DNA from: Dermatophagoides farinae
Taxonomy: Eukaryota > Arthropoda > Arachnida > Sarcoptiformes > Pyroglyphidae
Reading direction: 5' to 3'
Length of the DNA stretch: 64,000 nt
NCBI RefSeq assembly: GCF_024713945.1
Contig: NC_134678.1
Location: 2,728,001-2,792,000 of the forward strand
Below the pieces are notes generated by a model. It was given only the letters and a program-made list of their open reading frames with translations. It had not been told where the DNA came from and made no database searches. Positions 34,715-49,100 of this stretch are shown here, piece after piece (within the stretch, counting starts at the first letter, position 1; each line of letters starts with the position of its first letter). A program made the position numbers and the translations under genes.

Positions 34715-37700
34715 TCACCGTTGTCGTCTTTTTTTTCCACATAATATCCGCCGAAATCCGTTCCGAAAATCAGGACTTGAATAGAAAAATTACAAACAGT
34801 TAAGAAAAAGTAATTAACAGAGAATGGTCATACCTGAAAATGGTATATATTATTGGATTGAGCAATGAATTACAATAGCCGAGCCATAAAAATATACTAA
34901 AAGTATATTTACTAGGCTGACAATTCTTGCATAATGGCATAACCAAAGCCATGACAAAAAATGGCAGCCAACACATGACGAATATACCTGGATAAAATAA
35001 GAATAAATGAAATTAAAAAAATTTAAACAAATACAAAAAAATGTTGAGAAAAAAAAGAAAATAATAAGGCAAATTGAATTTAAGAAATTTTCATATTTTT
35101 CTCCATATACACAAACGGATAGATTAAACACACTCAAATAACTGTAGTAGTCTGGAAAACTATCTGCTTTCACACTATCACATACAAATTACATTTATTA
35201 GACGAATTGAATTCGGTATATTTGTATTTGAAAACCAAAAATTTTTCATGAAAAAAAACTTATTAGCTGATTAAATTGCACCAGAATGCATACATTTCAA
35301 TGATCATGAGTACAATCAAACAATGTCAGAGAAAAAAAAATAAAACAAATGGTTCGATTTTCAATCCTATCATTATCATGATAGTGAATTAATTTGAATT
35401 TTCTTTTTTTTTTTGAAACTAGAAAATGACAATTTTAAGGTTGATCGTTCCTAATTATCGTCTTTGTGTAGGAAAAATTGTACCAAAATTTCTCATTGGT
35501 TTGAATATTCACTTTTTTTTGTTATTATATTCATGTTGTTGTTAAATTGAAAAACTGATAGTAATAACAATCCAACATACCAGTGATAATGGCCAAAATT
35601 TTTGCCGCTTTTCTTTCTCGTTTTGATTCAATAGATTCTTTGATAGCTTTACGCATTTGTATCTGATTCATTTGTAGATGTTGTTGAGCATCTTTATGAT
35701 TAGTTTCATTTTCAATTATTGCTGTCGCCGTCTTCGTTATTATTGTTGCCGTTTCTGTAATATGGACGGCTTGTTGTCCGGTTGTTGGGGAAATATCATT
35801 CAAACCGGAATAATCATTGTCACTATTACATGTTATAGTTTTTGATGGTGGAGTTGATGGGAAATTTTGTTTTATCAAACAGGGCACTTCATTTGTAACA
35901 GCTATCATCATTGTATTCTCATCAATAGAAGACGAAGTCGATGATGACGAATGAAATGAAGATGAATGTTTTCGATGATTTCTGTGATTCAAATCATTAT
36001 TTGAATTTTGGTAGCTGTTTTCATTATTGTTGTTTCTATTATTATTGATGTGATTATTGTGGATATGATGATGATAATGTTGAACACTTTGATTCATTAA
36101 TGTGGAAGCATTCAAATCGAAAAGACACTTTTCATTGTCATTATTGCCAATATAATCACCACAGCTACCATGATTTCCTGTATCAGAATCATTTGTACGT
36201 TGTATTAGCTCTATTTGTTGTTTCAATTCATCATTGTTCATTAAATCGTCATCAACATTACATTGTTCTAAATAGAATGATAAAAGATTGTGTTAATATA
36301 AGAATATAAAATCACAAGTTTCATCTTCACCACAATAATGACCACACCTTTTTCATGTGGAAATTCCATCGATTCAATTTGATCATCACTATTGTTTCGT
36401 AATACAGGATTTGATGAATTTTTTTCAGTAGGCGTTGACGTTAAGTTTTGTGGTAATGAAAATATTTTATTCTTGAACGAAAACTTTTTTGCAACCATTT
36501 TATCGTCTGAATAAAAAATAATGAAAAAGAAAAATGAATTAAATAAGAGTGTTGACACCTAGACGCGTCTCAATTTTTAGATACTAATTGATTTGAAAAA
36601 AATCTGTGATTTCTATACCAATCTAATTTAATTGATTTTTTATTGATTGAACAAACATTCATAATGAATTTACTTACCCATATGATTCATTATTTTTGGA
36701 TTGACAGTAGCGGATGCCGGTGCAATTGTTTTGCCTGGTTTATGACGAATCCTTTTGCGTGCAACCTATGTATGTGTGATGATATTTTAAGAGAATATTA
36801 TTTATTGTTATTTGTCATATTTTTATTGAACTTGATTCATATATTCAGAATAATTTATAAAAGCTTTTAGTTGAAAAAATCGATACGATTAATTTCTTTT
36901 GGAAAAAATTCACAACACAATTTTTCTGCCAATACACAAGCGATTAGAATCACGATTTTAACTCCTGGGAATTCCCATACACCATTCAATGATAAGCGAT
37001 TACGATGTTGGAAAAAAAACGAAAATTTAAAAACTATCAATTTTTTCAATCAAATACGTTTGTCACATTCATCATTTCATTTGAAGTGAATATTGAATAT
37101 TTTTTTTATAAGTAACAAAATCAATCAAGAAGAAAAAAAATTCAGAAAAAATCAAAAGCAAAGAAAAAAAAATGAAAATCATGATCGACTACTAACCTGA
37201 TAAATTTTCCAATAAAGTAGTAGAATAAATATTAATGGACCGTAAAATGTAGAAATAGTGGCAAAAACTTGATAGCCAATATCTTGTGAAATAAGACAAC
37301 GTTTTTCTTGTTCAACACGTACATTAAAATAAGGATCTTTCCAACCAAGTATTGGTGGTATTGAAACGATTGCTGCCACGGCCCAAACAGCGAATATCAT
37401 CCAACATATTCTTTGTGATGTACGTTTATGTATATAATCAACATATGTAACAGCCCAATAACGATCCTAAAATGATAATAATAATAATAATAATAATAAT
37501 AATTGTTATTATTATTATTGAAACCAATATTGAAAATCATCATTAGTTTGATATTGATAGTAGAGATAATGGTTGTTGCTATAATGATGAACATTGATTT
37601 GGTCAAAAAAAAATTGTCAATGTTATTATATTCAATAATACAATAATAATATAACGATTTTAATGTTGCAAGTTGAAACTTTCAACTTATGTCACATTTT

Positions 37701-38844
37701 ATGGCTGAGTATAAATGTTTTTGTTTGCAGAACGGACAACCACCAGCTGATCTGATTTGTTTTTTTTTTGTCCTATTCACAATAAACAATAGGAAAAAAT
37801 ACAATAAACAAGAACCAAAGGAAAAAAAATAATCATTTACAGAGAATGTGTATGTCCGTTTTACAAAGAATGTTTGATTTCCAATTATAATTGACGCTTC
37901 ATCGGTTCTTTTCATGATGTTGTACCAGTGTAAAAAAAAATCATCATTACACTGATGATGGGTGATAATAAAAATCCTAAATAATTATTGGTTAATAGTC
38001 TAGTATTCGAGGCGAAAGTTTTTCATCGTTCATCATAAAGTTACAGATTTTTTTTTTTGTACAATCGATTGGACACAAGCAACTGTAGAAAACAAAAAAA
38101 TTAAACTAAATCACATCAATCATTGATGGTCAATCAATTGTGAAAAATACTGATAGATCATGATGTATATTTTACTATACTGTACAGTGTACACTAAACG
38201 TTATTTTAATGATATATATTTTTTTTCCAAAGAATGATATTTGTTGAATAAAATATCCAACAATCATCGTCAATATGATAGAATAATCTGAATTGTTAAT
38301 GAAATATAATATGAACTGATGATTTGGATTGAATTTATCATCGATCGATGAACAGTGGAAAAAAAAGAGAAAAAAAATTGTTTTGATAAGAAAAGAAAAT
38401 AAAACTTACCAAAGCTATGGCCAATAGATGTAATATACTAGCTGTACAGCAAATAACATCGGCTGATGTCCATATATCACATAATAATGTACCTAATGAC
38501 CATTGTTGACGAATTTCACTAACGGCACCCAATGGCATTACAAAACAGGCAACCATTAAATCTGCAACAGCTAATGATAATACTAAATAATTAGCTGTAG
38601 TACGTAAATTACGTTCCATTATAATGGCAGCAATCACAAATACGTTTCCAATAATAGTCAAACAAGTCAATATGCCTAAAATTAGGCTTACGGATAAAAT
38701 ATAAACAATGGTATTGTCTTCAAAATTAACATCAATTTTGACAGCGGCAACAGCATTAATCGAAGTATTGTTGATGTTATTTGTTGTAGTCATCATAGTA
38801 GTAACAATAACGGGCATAATGTTTGTTTGATTTAGCTTCTCCAT
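34715..38844 (-). CDS. Serotonin receptor, 5-HT1-like GPCR
   Basis: A class A biogenic-amine receptor at the cell surface; the relatives couple to Gi and lower cAMP. Seven exons: 38410-38844, 37197-37466, 36678-36765, 36348-36506, 35581-36267, 34834-34987 and 34715-34775, giving about 617 aa. N-terminal Asn-glycosylation sites precede TM1 (GNVFVIAAI). TM2 has LAVADLMVACFVMPLGA; TM3 has the amine-binding Asp in SADVICCTASI, then DRYWAVTYVDYIHKRT. ECL2 has GWKDPYFNVRVEQ and Cys in RCLISQD. TM5 is TFYGPLIFILLLYWKIYQVARKR. ICL3 is very long (about 310 residues, Asn/His/Ser-rich). TM6 is KRERKAAKILAIITGIFVMCWLPFF; TM7 has LNPIIYTIF and a short tail SPDFRNGFRRILCGKKRRQR. GWKDP, SQDxxYQVFAT and KRERKAA match fly 5-HT1A/1B best, so tyramine, octopamine and dopamine receptors are less likely. 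Confidence 0.9.
37474..37502. repeat. (AAT)n microsatellite in receptor intron 1
   Basis: About nine AAT units directly upstream (transcript sense) of the DRYW exon of the serotonin receptor, followed by TTATTATTATT that can pair with it. Confidence 0.85.
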
Positions 38845-39403
38845 TTCTCATTTACATTAATAAATTGATCTGATGATGATGATGATGATGACGAGGATAG
38901 TGATGTGTTTTGAATTATTTTCAAAGATTATCTTTTGATTATATTTTTACTTCGTTATCGTATTGTTTACACATTTAGCGTTTTCTTTTTTTTTTTTGGT
39001 TATATAACAAGAGGATGGAATGATAATTTTTGTGATACAAGATTGACACACACAAGATGTTAAGTCAATATCACATTGTTTTTGTTGTATTCATTTCAAT
39101 CATGTTCATGATCAATATCGTTGTTTTTGTTGATATTCTTTTTCTTTTTCCATTTCACAATTTTCATTCAAATACATTTTCATAACAAATAGGATTAGTG
39201 CCGGCAAAATGAAATAATTGTCAACAATCATTGCACTTAATCGACGATGATGATGATGATGTTTGAAACTTGAAACATGAAACATTTACGTATACAGAAA
39301 ACCAAAGCATACAGTTTTAGAATATTCACGTTAATTTTTGTTTTTTTTTTTAATTGAATAAAAATCTATTGAGAGAAAAACGAGAAAATGAGAACAAAAC
39401 AAT

Positions 39404-39592
<189 letters not shown>

Positions 39593-41214
39593 GTTACTGA
39601 ATCAATATTATTCTGCTGATCAATTGTACCAAATGAAAATTTGATGAAAAACAAACCAACTAATTTTATGAAGTTATAATGAAAAGTTTTTTTTTCTTTT
39701 TTTCATTTTGGTTTTTCTCATTATCAATTCGTTTATCGAAATTCTGTGGTTTGCATCCATCGCTGTCCATCAATGACGACGATGACAGTGAAAAAACTTT
39801 ATCAGTATTCCGGCCCGGGGAAAAAAATGTGAATAAGCTATATTAAAGTTTTTGATTTTTATTTTCTGACAAACTGAAAAAAAATATTTATAAAACTTTA
39901 AAAAATATTACGTAATTTTTTTCTCTCCACGTTCATTAAATATATATAAACGGATTTCGTGACATTTTTAAATGTACATTCGAAATGGTTTTTTTTTTGT
40001 TCCATCACTCTACCGCCTTTTTGACCAAAAAAAAAAAAAAAATATAGTGAGACTTTATCGAACGACAGACAACGGAAACAGGCGCTAACAAAAAAAAAAA
40101 AAAGTTTCGCTTAATATATCGGAATTTTATTTTCCACCCAAATAACAATTCATTCATCAGTGGATATATCGTTTGCATTGAAATTTCAAAATTATGTGTG
40201 GAAAATTTTTTTTTCTGGTAATTTCATCATCATACTTTTTTTTCCTTCCATATGGACCGTTTTATAATAAATTGAATGGAACGAAACAACCAGAAAAAAA
40301 TTGGATCGATTTTTTCTGCACATAACGAAGAGAAAAAAAAACCTCAAATGAGCTTACACACACACAAACTTGGCCAAATAATAATTCGATAATGTTCATA
40401 TATGAACAAATGAGAGTGAAAAAAAATTAGAGAATATTAAATTGATTTAAACTAAACTAAACGTTTACTTTTTCTCTTCACTTTCATTTGCTCTAATTTT
40501 TTTTTATTTTTGTTGCCGTTATTAAATTAAAAACATATATATATGCATAGCCATTGTAGAAAGAAATTTCAGGAAATGTATTAATGCAACAAATCCAATA
40601 CACACACACACACACACACACCCAATACCAGTCGATATCGGAATTATTTTCTTTATTTTTTTCGGCTTTTTTACTTCGTGATTCTAGTTAAAAGATTCAT
40701 TAGGATTTTTCTGTCTTTTTTTTTGCTTGTTTCCTTTTCTGAAATTCTGATTTTCGTGTTTGTATTTTTTTTTCTTTTCTTCTCGATCGATGATAGATTT
40801 TTTTTTTTGGCCATATGTTTCATTCTTATTGGTGTTTGGATCCATTTTTTTTTTTGCTTTAAGAAGATTGAAAAAACCAAAAAATCTATCTAGTTATATA
40901 AGGTTCATAATCGGTGTAGCATTGCCACTAAATGTGTTTGCTGTATTACCACAATATTGCACAAAAAAAGGATTGCTGAAAAAAAAATCATTTTCATTAC
41001 ATTTATCCAGAAACATTAATGGAACAAGAAAAAAAACCACTAGAATTAGACGAATAAAAAAAATTAGATCAAAATAAAAGAAAAGTGTAAAGATCATAAC
41101 AAAACAAAACACAACGGAAAAGCAATAGTGTTCATTTTATTGTTTGAATTACATACATTAAAATACATTGATGATTGTCTTTCATGTCACGCAATCTACT
41201 TTTTGATTCTATTG

Positions 41215-41215
<1 letters not shown>

Positions 41216-41246
<31 letters not shown>
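41216..41246. repeat. (CAT)n microsatellite
   Basis: About ten CAT units. Representative of the many CAT/ATG runs in this desert. Confidence 0.95.
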
Positions 41247-44200
41247 GCTAAAGCATTTGAGAGCCAATCAAAAAATGATAGATTCACAATGAATAGTAAT
41301 GGATGAACATTCATTCATGTAATAATTGTATATTCGATTCATGCAGACAAACAACCGCACAATGAATATATATGGTGATAAAATGTGGTAAAATACAACA
41401 TTACTATGAAATAAAAAATGAAAAAATAATGTATATGATATATATACATTGTATTATAATGATTCATATATATATTGGGCATCGAATTTCCATATCTAAA
41501 ATATACTACTTTGTTGAAAATAATGATGATGATGATGAGCTACGAAAAATCTAATGTCATTCATTTTTATCTATCTATGTTTATAAGTAGAAATTCAGAA
41601 TTTTCTTTGTTTATACGACATTTTGTTGTATTTCTATGGAAAAAAAACAAACAAACAAAGTATATGATTGTTTGATTTGTCAATTTTTCATAATACCATT
41701 GATAATATCACTTTTCGTTCATTTTAAGTATTTTTTTTTTTTTTTTTTTTTTTTTGACAGAAATGTTGTCATTAATATACGATAAAACATGTGAATATAG
41801 CAACCAGAAAATAAAATCAAATGTGATACTAATAATAAAAAGGAAAATTGAGAAAAAAAAACAAAAATTTGATGAACAATGATGGCTTGTAGTTTTGCAT
41901 TTTGCAAAAAAAAACATGAACAATTTTTTTTCTTCATTTTGTTTCCATTGAATTTGCCAACAATGTGGGCAAAAATGAACAAACAAAAAAAAAAAAAAAA
42001 AAGAAAAAACCCGATTGCAAATGGAACCACGAAACACAAATACAGAAAAAAAACCTAATGAAAAAGTTTGGTTATTTTTTTCATGGTTCTTTTTTTTAAA
42101 AAAAAGCTAAATTTTTTTCTTCTCCACCATCAAATGATCATCATTTGTCTTTGGTGGATGGAAAATAAAAACAAAGAAAAATAACAAATATTTATCATCA
42201 TCATTAAAATTATTGTTGTCATTAATCGATTGGTTTTTTTCTTCAATTTTCATTGATTTTAATGTTGAATTGTGTCATATGAATGTGATCTGAGAAGGCT
42301 TAAATAGTTTTTTTTCTGTTAAATACAAATTTAATGATAAGAAAACTTGATAGTTTGAAAATGATTGAAACAATTGTTTACTTTATTACAACAGTTATTT
42401 TATATTATATAACTATGATGATTTACTATATATATTAATGAAGACGTTATCTATTCAAAAAAAAAAAATGATGAAAAACCAAAAAAAAAAATGATGAAAA
42501 ACCATTGTATCAATAATAATGATAGCTATAGCCATGTTTAAAGAGATAATGGGTATATATTTTTCGATATAAGCGTATAGGAAACTATAGAAATTTTTGA
42601 TCATCATCATCATCATCATCATTTATGTATCAAACATACAGAATAATCAAAACCACTAAACAATATATGAATGAATATTGACCAGAATAAAGCAAAAGAA
42701 AGATAAGAGATCCAAGATGGATCTAAGAGAAAAATTTCCGCTTACTGTATATGTTCTGTGTGTATGTGATATTTTTATCCCATTCATTTATTTTGCAACA
42801 TTATATAATGAATATTTTTCTCGTTATTATCACTTTGTTTTTTTTTGTTCATTGTCATCATCATCATCATCATCATCATCATCTTAATCGGTCATCATCT
42901 TTTTTTATAATATAAAACATCGTTGGCGGTATTGAAATAATAGGTTTTTTCTCTTTCTTTTTTTTGTTTGTTTGTCATACATACATTGTAAAATATTGCT
43001 TTACTTGTAATTAATCAAAGCGATGCCAACACACGCATACACACACATAAACACTAGACAAACAGAAACTATAAATGAAGAATCGGTTTAGGCTTGTCGT
43101 CTTGGGAACGGTATAGAATCCTAAAATAAAAGCGAATTAATAATAATGAAAAGAATAAGATGGAATAAAACGCTGAAAAATAGAACATACAGAAAACCTA
43201 AACATATGGTGTATAAGCGTCATATCTCATGATGAAGCTGAAAACAAAAACTAACTAAAAAGACAAATGTAGAATTCGAAATGAAAAAGAAAAAAAATCA
43301 TAAAAAAGAATAAGATTTTTGTTTCAGCAAGAATATTGTGTGTTTTTTATTTTTTCAACCAAAACAAGAAAAATGAAAATGTTAAATGAAGGAATCGAAT
43401 ATTTTTTCAATGATTTGTTGTTATTGATTCATACACACACACCCGCACACACGGCTTAAAGATTTAGTTGGGAAAAGTTTTTCATTCCAAAGAATCAAAA
43501 TTCATATTTTCTGTCTTTTTTTCCAAATGCAATTGTATAGCTGTAATGATAAACATTTGTGTATAAAAAGATGATCCATTTGTTTGAATATTTGATGTGA
43601 TTTTTGTTTTTTAGCAACTAAAAAACCAACCAACCAAATGATAAACATACAAAAAAAAGATAAAATTAGAACAAAAGTAAAGTAACGAAAATAAAACAAC
43701 TTTCGAACAAAAAAGTAAAAAACAAACTATAAATCCATATGGATTGAAAATTGAAAACAAAAATTCTGGAATAACAACAAAGAATAAACGATAAGCGAAG
43801 AAAAAAAGAACCGAAAGAAACAAATTCTCCTGGTTTGGATCAGGAGAAAAATTTTTTTTGTTTTGAGTAATGAAAAACCAATTTCATTATGTCAGTTGTT
43901 TTACATTGTTATTGAAACAACAAAATATTATATTTCTTCATGAAAAATTCTGAGACACTCAAATTCTATTCCAAATGTCGTTGTCGACAACAAACAACAG
44001 ACAACAGATCTTTAGAACAACTAAAAACAAAAACAAAAACAAAAAAAAAATATACCCATCACCGCCAAAAAACGAAACAAAAACACTTTTATTACATTTG
44101 GAATTCATAATAATAAATGAAGTTTTCTACCATTTCAATATACGGGAAAATAGGGAATGATGGAATAAGACGATCAAACAAGATTTCCGGCTTTAATAAA

Positions 44201-46151
44201 CATGAAAAATAAAGGCTATATGTGCTGACCACATGAGAGCAATAGGGGTGGAGAGATAGAGAAAGGAAAAAATGGGGATAAAAACTACCAAAACAAAAGA
44301 TCTGAACCCGCTGTGAAGCGTTATTTTTTTTCTGTTGGTATCGAATATCAAAACAAATACCAATTGCTGTCCTTGTAAACCGATGGATGGATCTTTGGTT
44401 TCATGTATAATTTGACTTTTTCTTGTTTTCATTTCGTTTTTCGTTTTCTAGAATATTTAGTTTCGTTGAATGAATCATTGAATGAATGATTTAGTTTGCA
44501 TTATTCGCGATCGATTGCTAATCAACAGACCGAAAACAAGTAATGAAATGGATGGCTAGGCGATTGTGTGATGTACCATAGATACCAAATTTACATTAGG
44601 CTCATCTTTTTCATATAGAGAAATGAAATTTACAATAACAAACATCAATATTTTCCTTTTTACTCTGTTTTTATTGATTGTTAAAGATTCAAAAGAATTG
44701 AATCTGATTGATTTTTTACGTATGGAAATAGTCAAACCGTTTAATTTGATTTTCTATATGCACCATAATAATAAAACAAATTATAATATGAAAAAAAGTA
44801 AACGAGTAATATTTATTGCCATCATCGTATAGTCTAGTTATATACAGTGTATAATAATATATCTTCATCATATAATTTATCATATGAACACAAAACATGA
44901 TGATGATGATGATGATGGATGCTGATGAATGAACTCAACGAATTTTATATCATACTCGTAATAGTTTTTTCCTATCATGTTCAATCATCGAAAAGCTTTA
45001 TCATTAAAGATTATCAAGACCAATCATCAAAGAGTCGATTGGAGAAAAAGGGCAGCAAGTGAAAAAAAAATTGAATCCAAATTCGATTAGTTGATTTATA
45101 CACCCACACACACACACACACACACACAAACAACGCATATTTATAAACAGAACATGAACATAATTCAACCAGAAATTTATTCGCTTGATTACATCAATTA
45201 CAATCAAAAAAGATGATGATGATGATGTTGTTGTTGATGATGAAGAACTGAAAAAAAAGAATATATCAACTTGAAACTTTTCAATTACGATTAATTACTC
45301 AAAAGGAAATGAAAAAAAAGATGATCCAAAAAGAAAAATTGTTCAAAAAAAAATTGGAGAAAAATCTTTCTCCCATAATCAGCAAATTATTTATGTGAAC
45401 AACAGATGACAATGACAGTGATAGAAAAATGAAACTGAAATTTTGTATGAAATGAGAAAAATTTTCCTATAAAAACGTTTAGTTAATTCCAAAGTAAATT
45501 TTTTAAAAAAACGTATCATATCATAATCAGTAATATGATAAATAATAATACTCATGTGGTGTGAAAATTTTATCCATTCATTCATTTGAAATGAAACCAA
45601 ACTAATCAGGATTGTTTTGAGAATGAATGAATTTTCAATGGTAATATAATCAACATTTGTTAATTAAACTTGTCGAAATCTAATACTCATTATTCTTCAT
45701 TCATTGTTAATGATAATAATGATGGTACTGGATTCAAATAATTTATTTAGTCATTTTCTATTCAATCATTGCCATATTTCCAAAACAAAGAATACAATGT
45801 GAAATATTCAAGAAAAATAAACAATTCATTGCAACATTTGTGTGAAAAACAAATCAATGATTGAATGGTGGTTATGCATGGTTTGAATCAAATTAAGGTG
45901 CACACTATTATATATCACTGTAGTTTGCTTTCAATAATTTTCTATCGTTTTCAAATAGCGATTTCTTTTTCAAATAAATCAAATTATTACATTTTACATG
46001 GGTTATGGATTGAAAATTCAATCAAAACCGGAAATGTTATTACAATTCATTCAATGAATAAAAGAACTGATGACCATATATACAAACACACACACACACA
46101 CACAATCACACAATGTCAGAATGGGTATACCAATTGAATAATTGTCAAAAG

Positions 46152-46179
46152 AACCAGATTTTCAAGTGAAAATCTGGTT
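46152..46179. other. Perfect 12-bp stem hairpin followed by T run
   Basis: The arms AACCAGATTTTC and GAAAATCTGGTT are exact reverse complements around an AAGT loop and are followed by T residues. Nothing around it indicates a known RNA; in animal DNA this may be chance or a mobile-element relic. Confidence 0.5.
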
Positions 46180-49100
46180 TTTTTCCAGAGAAAGAGAGAG
46201 AGAAAGCATTCTTCTTTTATAATTTGAAAACTTGAAAAAGAAACCAAACCAGAGATAGAATCTAATCATATTGAAATTGAATGATTACATCATAATCGAA
46301 ATCAGAATGGGGAATAGGAAGAAAATTTTATTTACCCATCCAGTATTATTTTTTTCTTTTAAAATACAATGCATCGAATTCAAATGGAATTTTTTTATAT
46401 GCACTTTTTTCTTGGTTAAGTGGATTAACAACGTTAGTATGAACATTTATAAACAGTTATGGTTATGTGCAACTCAAGTTGCACAAAAAAAATACCATTC
46501 TTTGACATTGATGGGAAAAAATAAATAAATAGTTATATAAACCTATAGAGTTAGATATGGATAGCTTGAAGCACGGTATAAAAGCACAAAAAAAGCAAGA
46601 AAATAATTGAAAAGTTTTTTTTTGTTGCTGATTCAAGATAAAAGATAAACATTGATATAAACGCACGTAAATACAACAAGTGAATATATATAGAATTTGA
46701 ACATAGTCCACAAAATATTGTATAACACATAAATAAATGAATGAATTTTCAGTCATGGCCACAAGAATTCTTGATTCCATTGGAAATTTGAAATATATGC
46801 AAACAAAAAGAAAAAGCTGGTAATATGTAAAAAAGGATAGTTTATTATATTTTCATTGTATACACACACGCACACAGAGAGAGAGAGAGAGAGAAAGAAA
46901 CAAAACAAAGGCATAAAAACATAGACCAAATAATTGGACTGAATAAGAGAAAAAAAATTGTTGTTAACATAAATAAACGAGTTAGAAATTTGCATATATG
47001 GATATTTATCAAACACTATACTGTTCAGAATAGAATGTATATTAATTAAATACAGAATTTGATAAAATTCTAGTGAAAACAATTGTATATGAATTTTTTT
47101 TATCATAATGCTCTTTAAACAGAAATTCTGTTGTACAAAATTTTATAATTGAAATGAAGGTAAAAATAACTGTATTGTGAATATGTATCAAAATTTTGAT
47201 TTCAATGATTCTTTTTCATTGAAAAAATTTTGTAATTGTATAACAAATAATGAAACCTAATCATAATCACAATGAGAATTTACATCACCATCATCATTAT
47301 CATTATTATGATGATGATGATGATGATGAAAGGAAATCTCTTTTTCTTTTTTTTTATTGATCGATTCTGTTTGTGAAGGCAAAAAAATAGCTAAGATAAT
47401 CAATTTTTTTCTAGTTTCATTTCTTTTTTTTCTATGTTGAATGTTGATTTTCTCACAAACATTACACATACAATGGTTGTTGTCATTATCTAATGACACT
47501 TGGCCAAAATGAAAAAAAATTGAAAACTAGAAAATACAACCGTTCAAATGTACCGGATAATACGAGAAAGTTATTCGAGATTTTTTGTTATTGTTTTCAA
47601 CAACAACAACAACAAAAAAAACTTTCACTTTTTCTTATTATTCTTTATAAGTAATTTTTTGTGATTCATTCATCCATCTAGTTTTATATCTGATGTTTTT
47701 TTCATTTTGAAACAAATTTGAAAAAGCAAAAAAAAAACAACAACAACAACAACATCCATGATGATGGCTGTTATTGTCATTGAAAATGACAAAATCAATT
47801 TTTCATATGAAAAAAAACAACAAATGAAGAAACCAAAAAAAAAAAAAAAAAAAACAAAAGATAAATCACATTAAACTAGACTAATATTGTTTGTTTTGTC
47901 GATTTCCATGTAATGTAAGACAATCAGATAATAAATATAATGAAGGTATATATATAAAAAAAAATTGAAAATCGATAACAATAATTTTAAGTGATGATGA
48001 ATAAACAAACAAACCATTGCGATTCCATACAAATTTTAATATTCTGAATTAGCTATTTGTTTGATGAAAGTGAATGAAAAAAAACAGAAACAAACAAACA
48101 TTTTGCAGGCATTAATTCAATCACATCAAATTAGTGAATGAAATTCAAACTTGAATTTATTTTGTGTTTTAATAAAAATATATATAGATAGATCTATTGT
48201 CTAAAAACTTAATCAAGTTTATTGAATAAATTTGCATAGATTGAAATGAAAGTAATCTGAACAAATTTGATCATCCAATATGAATGTCTGATTTTTGTTG
48301 TTTTCATTGTTTTTTTTTTGGAAAATTTCAAACACAAAACTTTTTTTTTGCCTTGAAAACTTTTCAATGAAAAAGGCTTAGTAGATGAATTATAATATAT
48401 AAATTCTTCTTACTATTGTTACAATTTTAATTTAATTTTTCTCAATTATTTTAAGCAAATTTTTTTTTTGAAAATGTTGAAAATACCGAGAAATAAACAA
48501 TAAGTATAGGCTTAAATGAAAATGAAATGAAGAGAATCAAAATTGAGTAATTTCAATTTCTATTCACGATGTCTGCGTGTGTGTGTGTGGAAAAGTAGCG
48601 ATATAAAGAACAGAATTTGTTTGTTTTTTTTTTTTTGCTAACATCATAAAAATGATTAAAAAATGAAAATGTTTAGTAGTGGAAAATATGAGATTCAGGG
48701 CTTCAAAATTAATGTAATAAATCTATTTTAAAATTCTAAGCACACAAACTTTCATACAAAAATACATATAAGAAACGTTGGCAATTATACAATTTTGTCA
48801 TCGTAAAAAGAACATCAGATTGTATCACGCTGGATTCAGAAAAAAAACGAATTTCGGTAGTGAAGCCAACATTTTTTTCCATCTCATTCAAATTATTAGT
48901 TACAAAAAAAAACATTGAATATTTTCAACGAAGAAAAATCAAAACATTTTATGAATGCTATGGAAATCAACAACGGCAAAGATGCCATCATGAAACATGA
49001 TTGTCGATAATAATAACAATTTCAAATTATAAAGTAAACAGAATTCTTGACATTCATTGAAAATCGGCGCCCCCCTATCATCATTTTTTACTTAGAAGCC

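Noticed and set aside
44623-44832. Small secreted peptide with an apparent signal sequence
   Set aside because: A hydrophobic start followed by AT-driven Lys/Asn codons, with no splice sites, conserved features or neighbours to support it.
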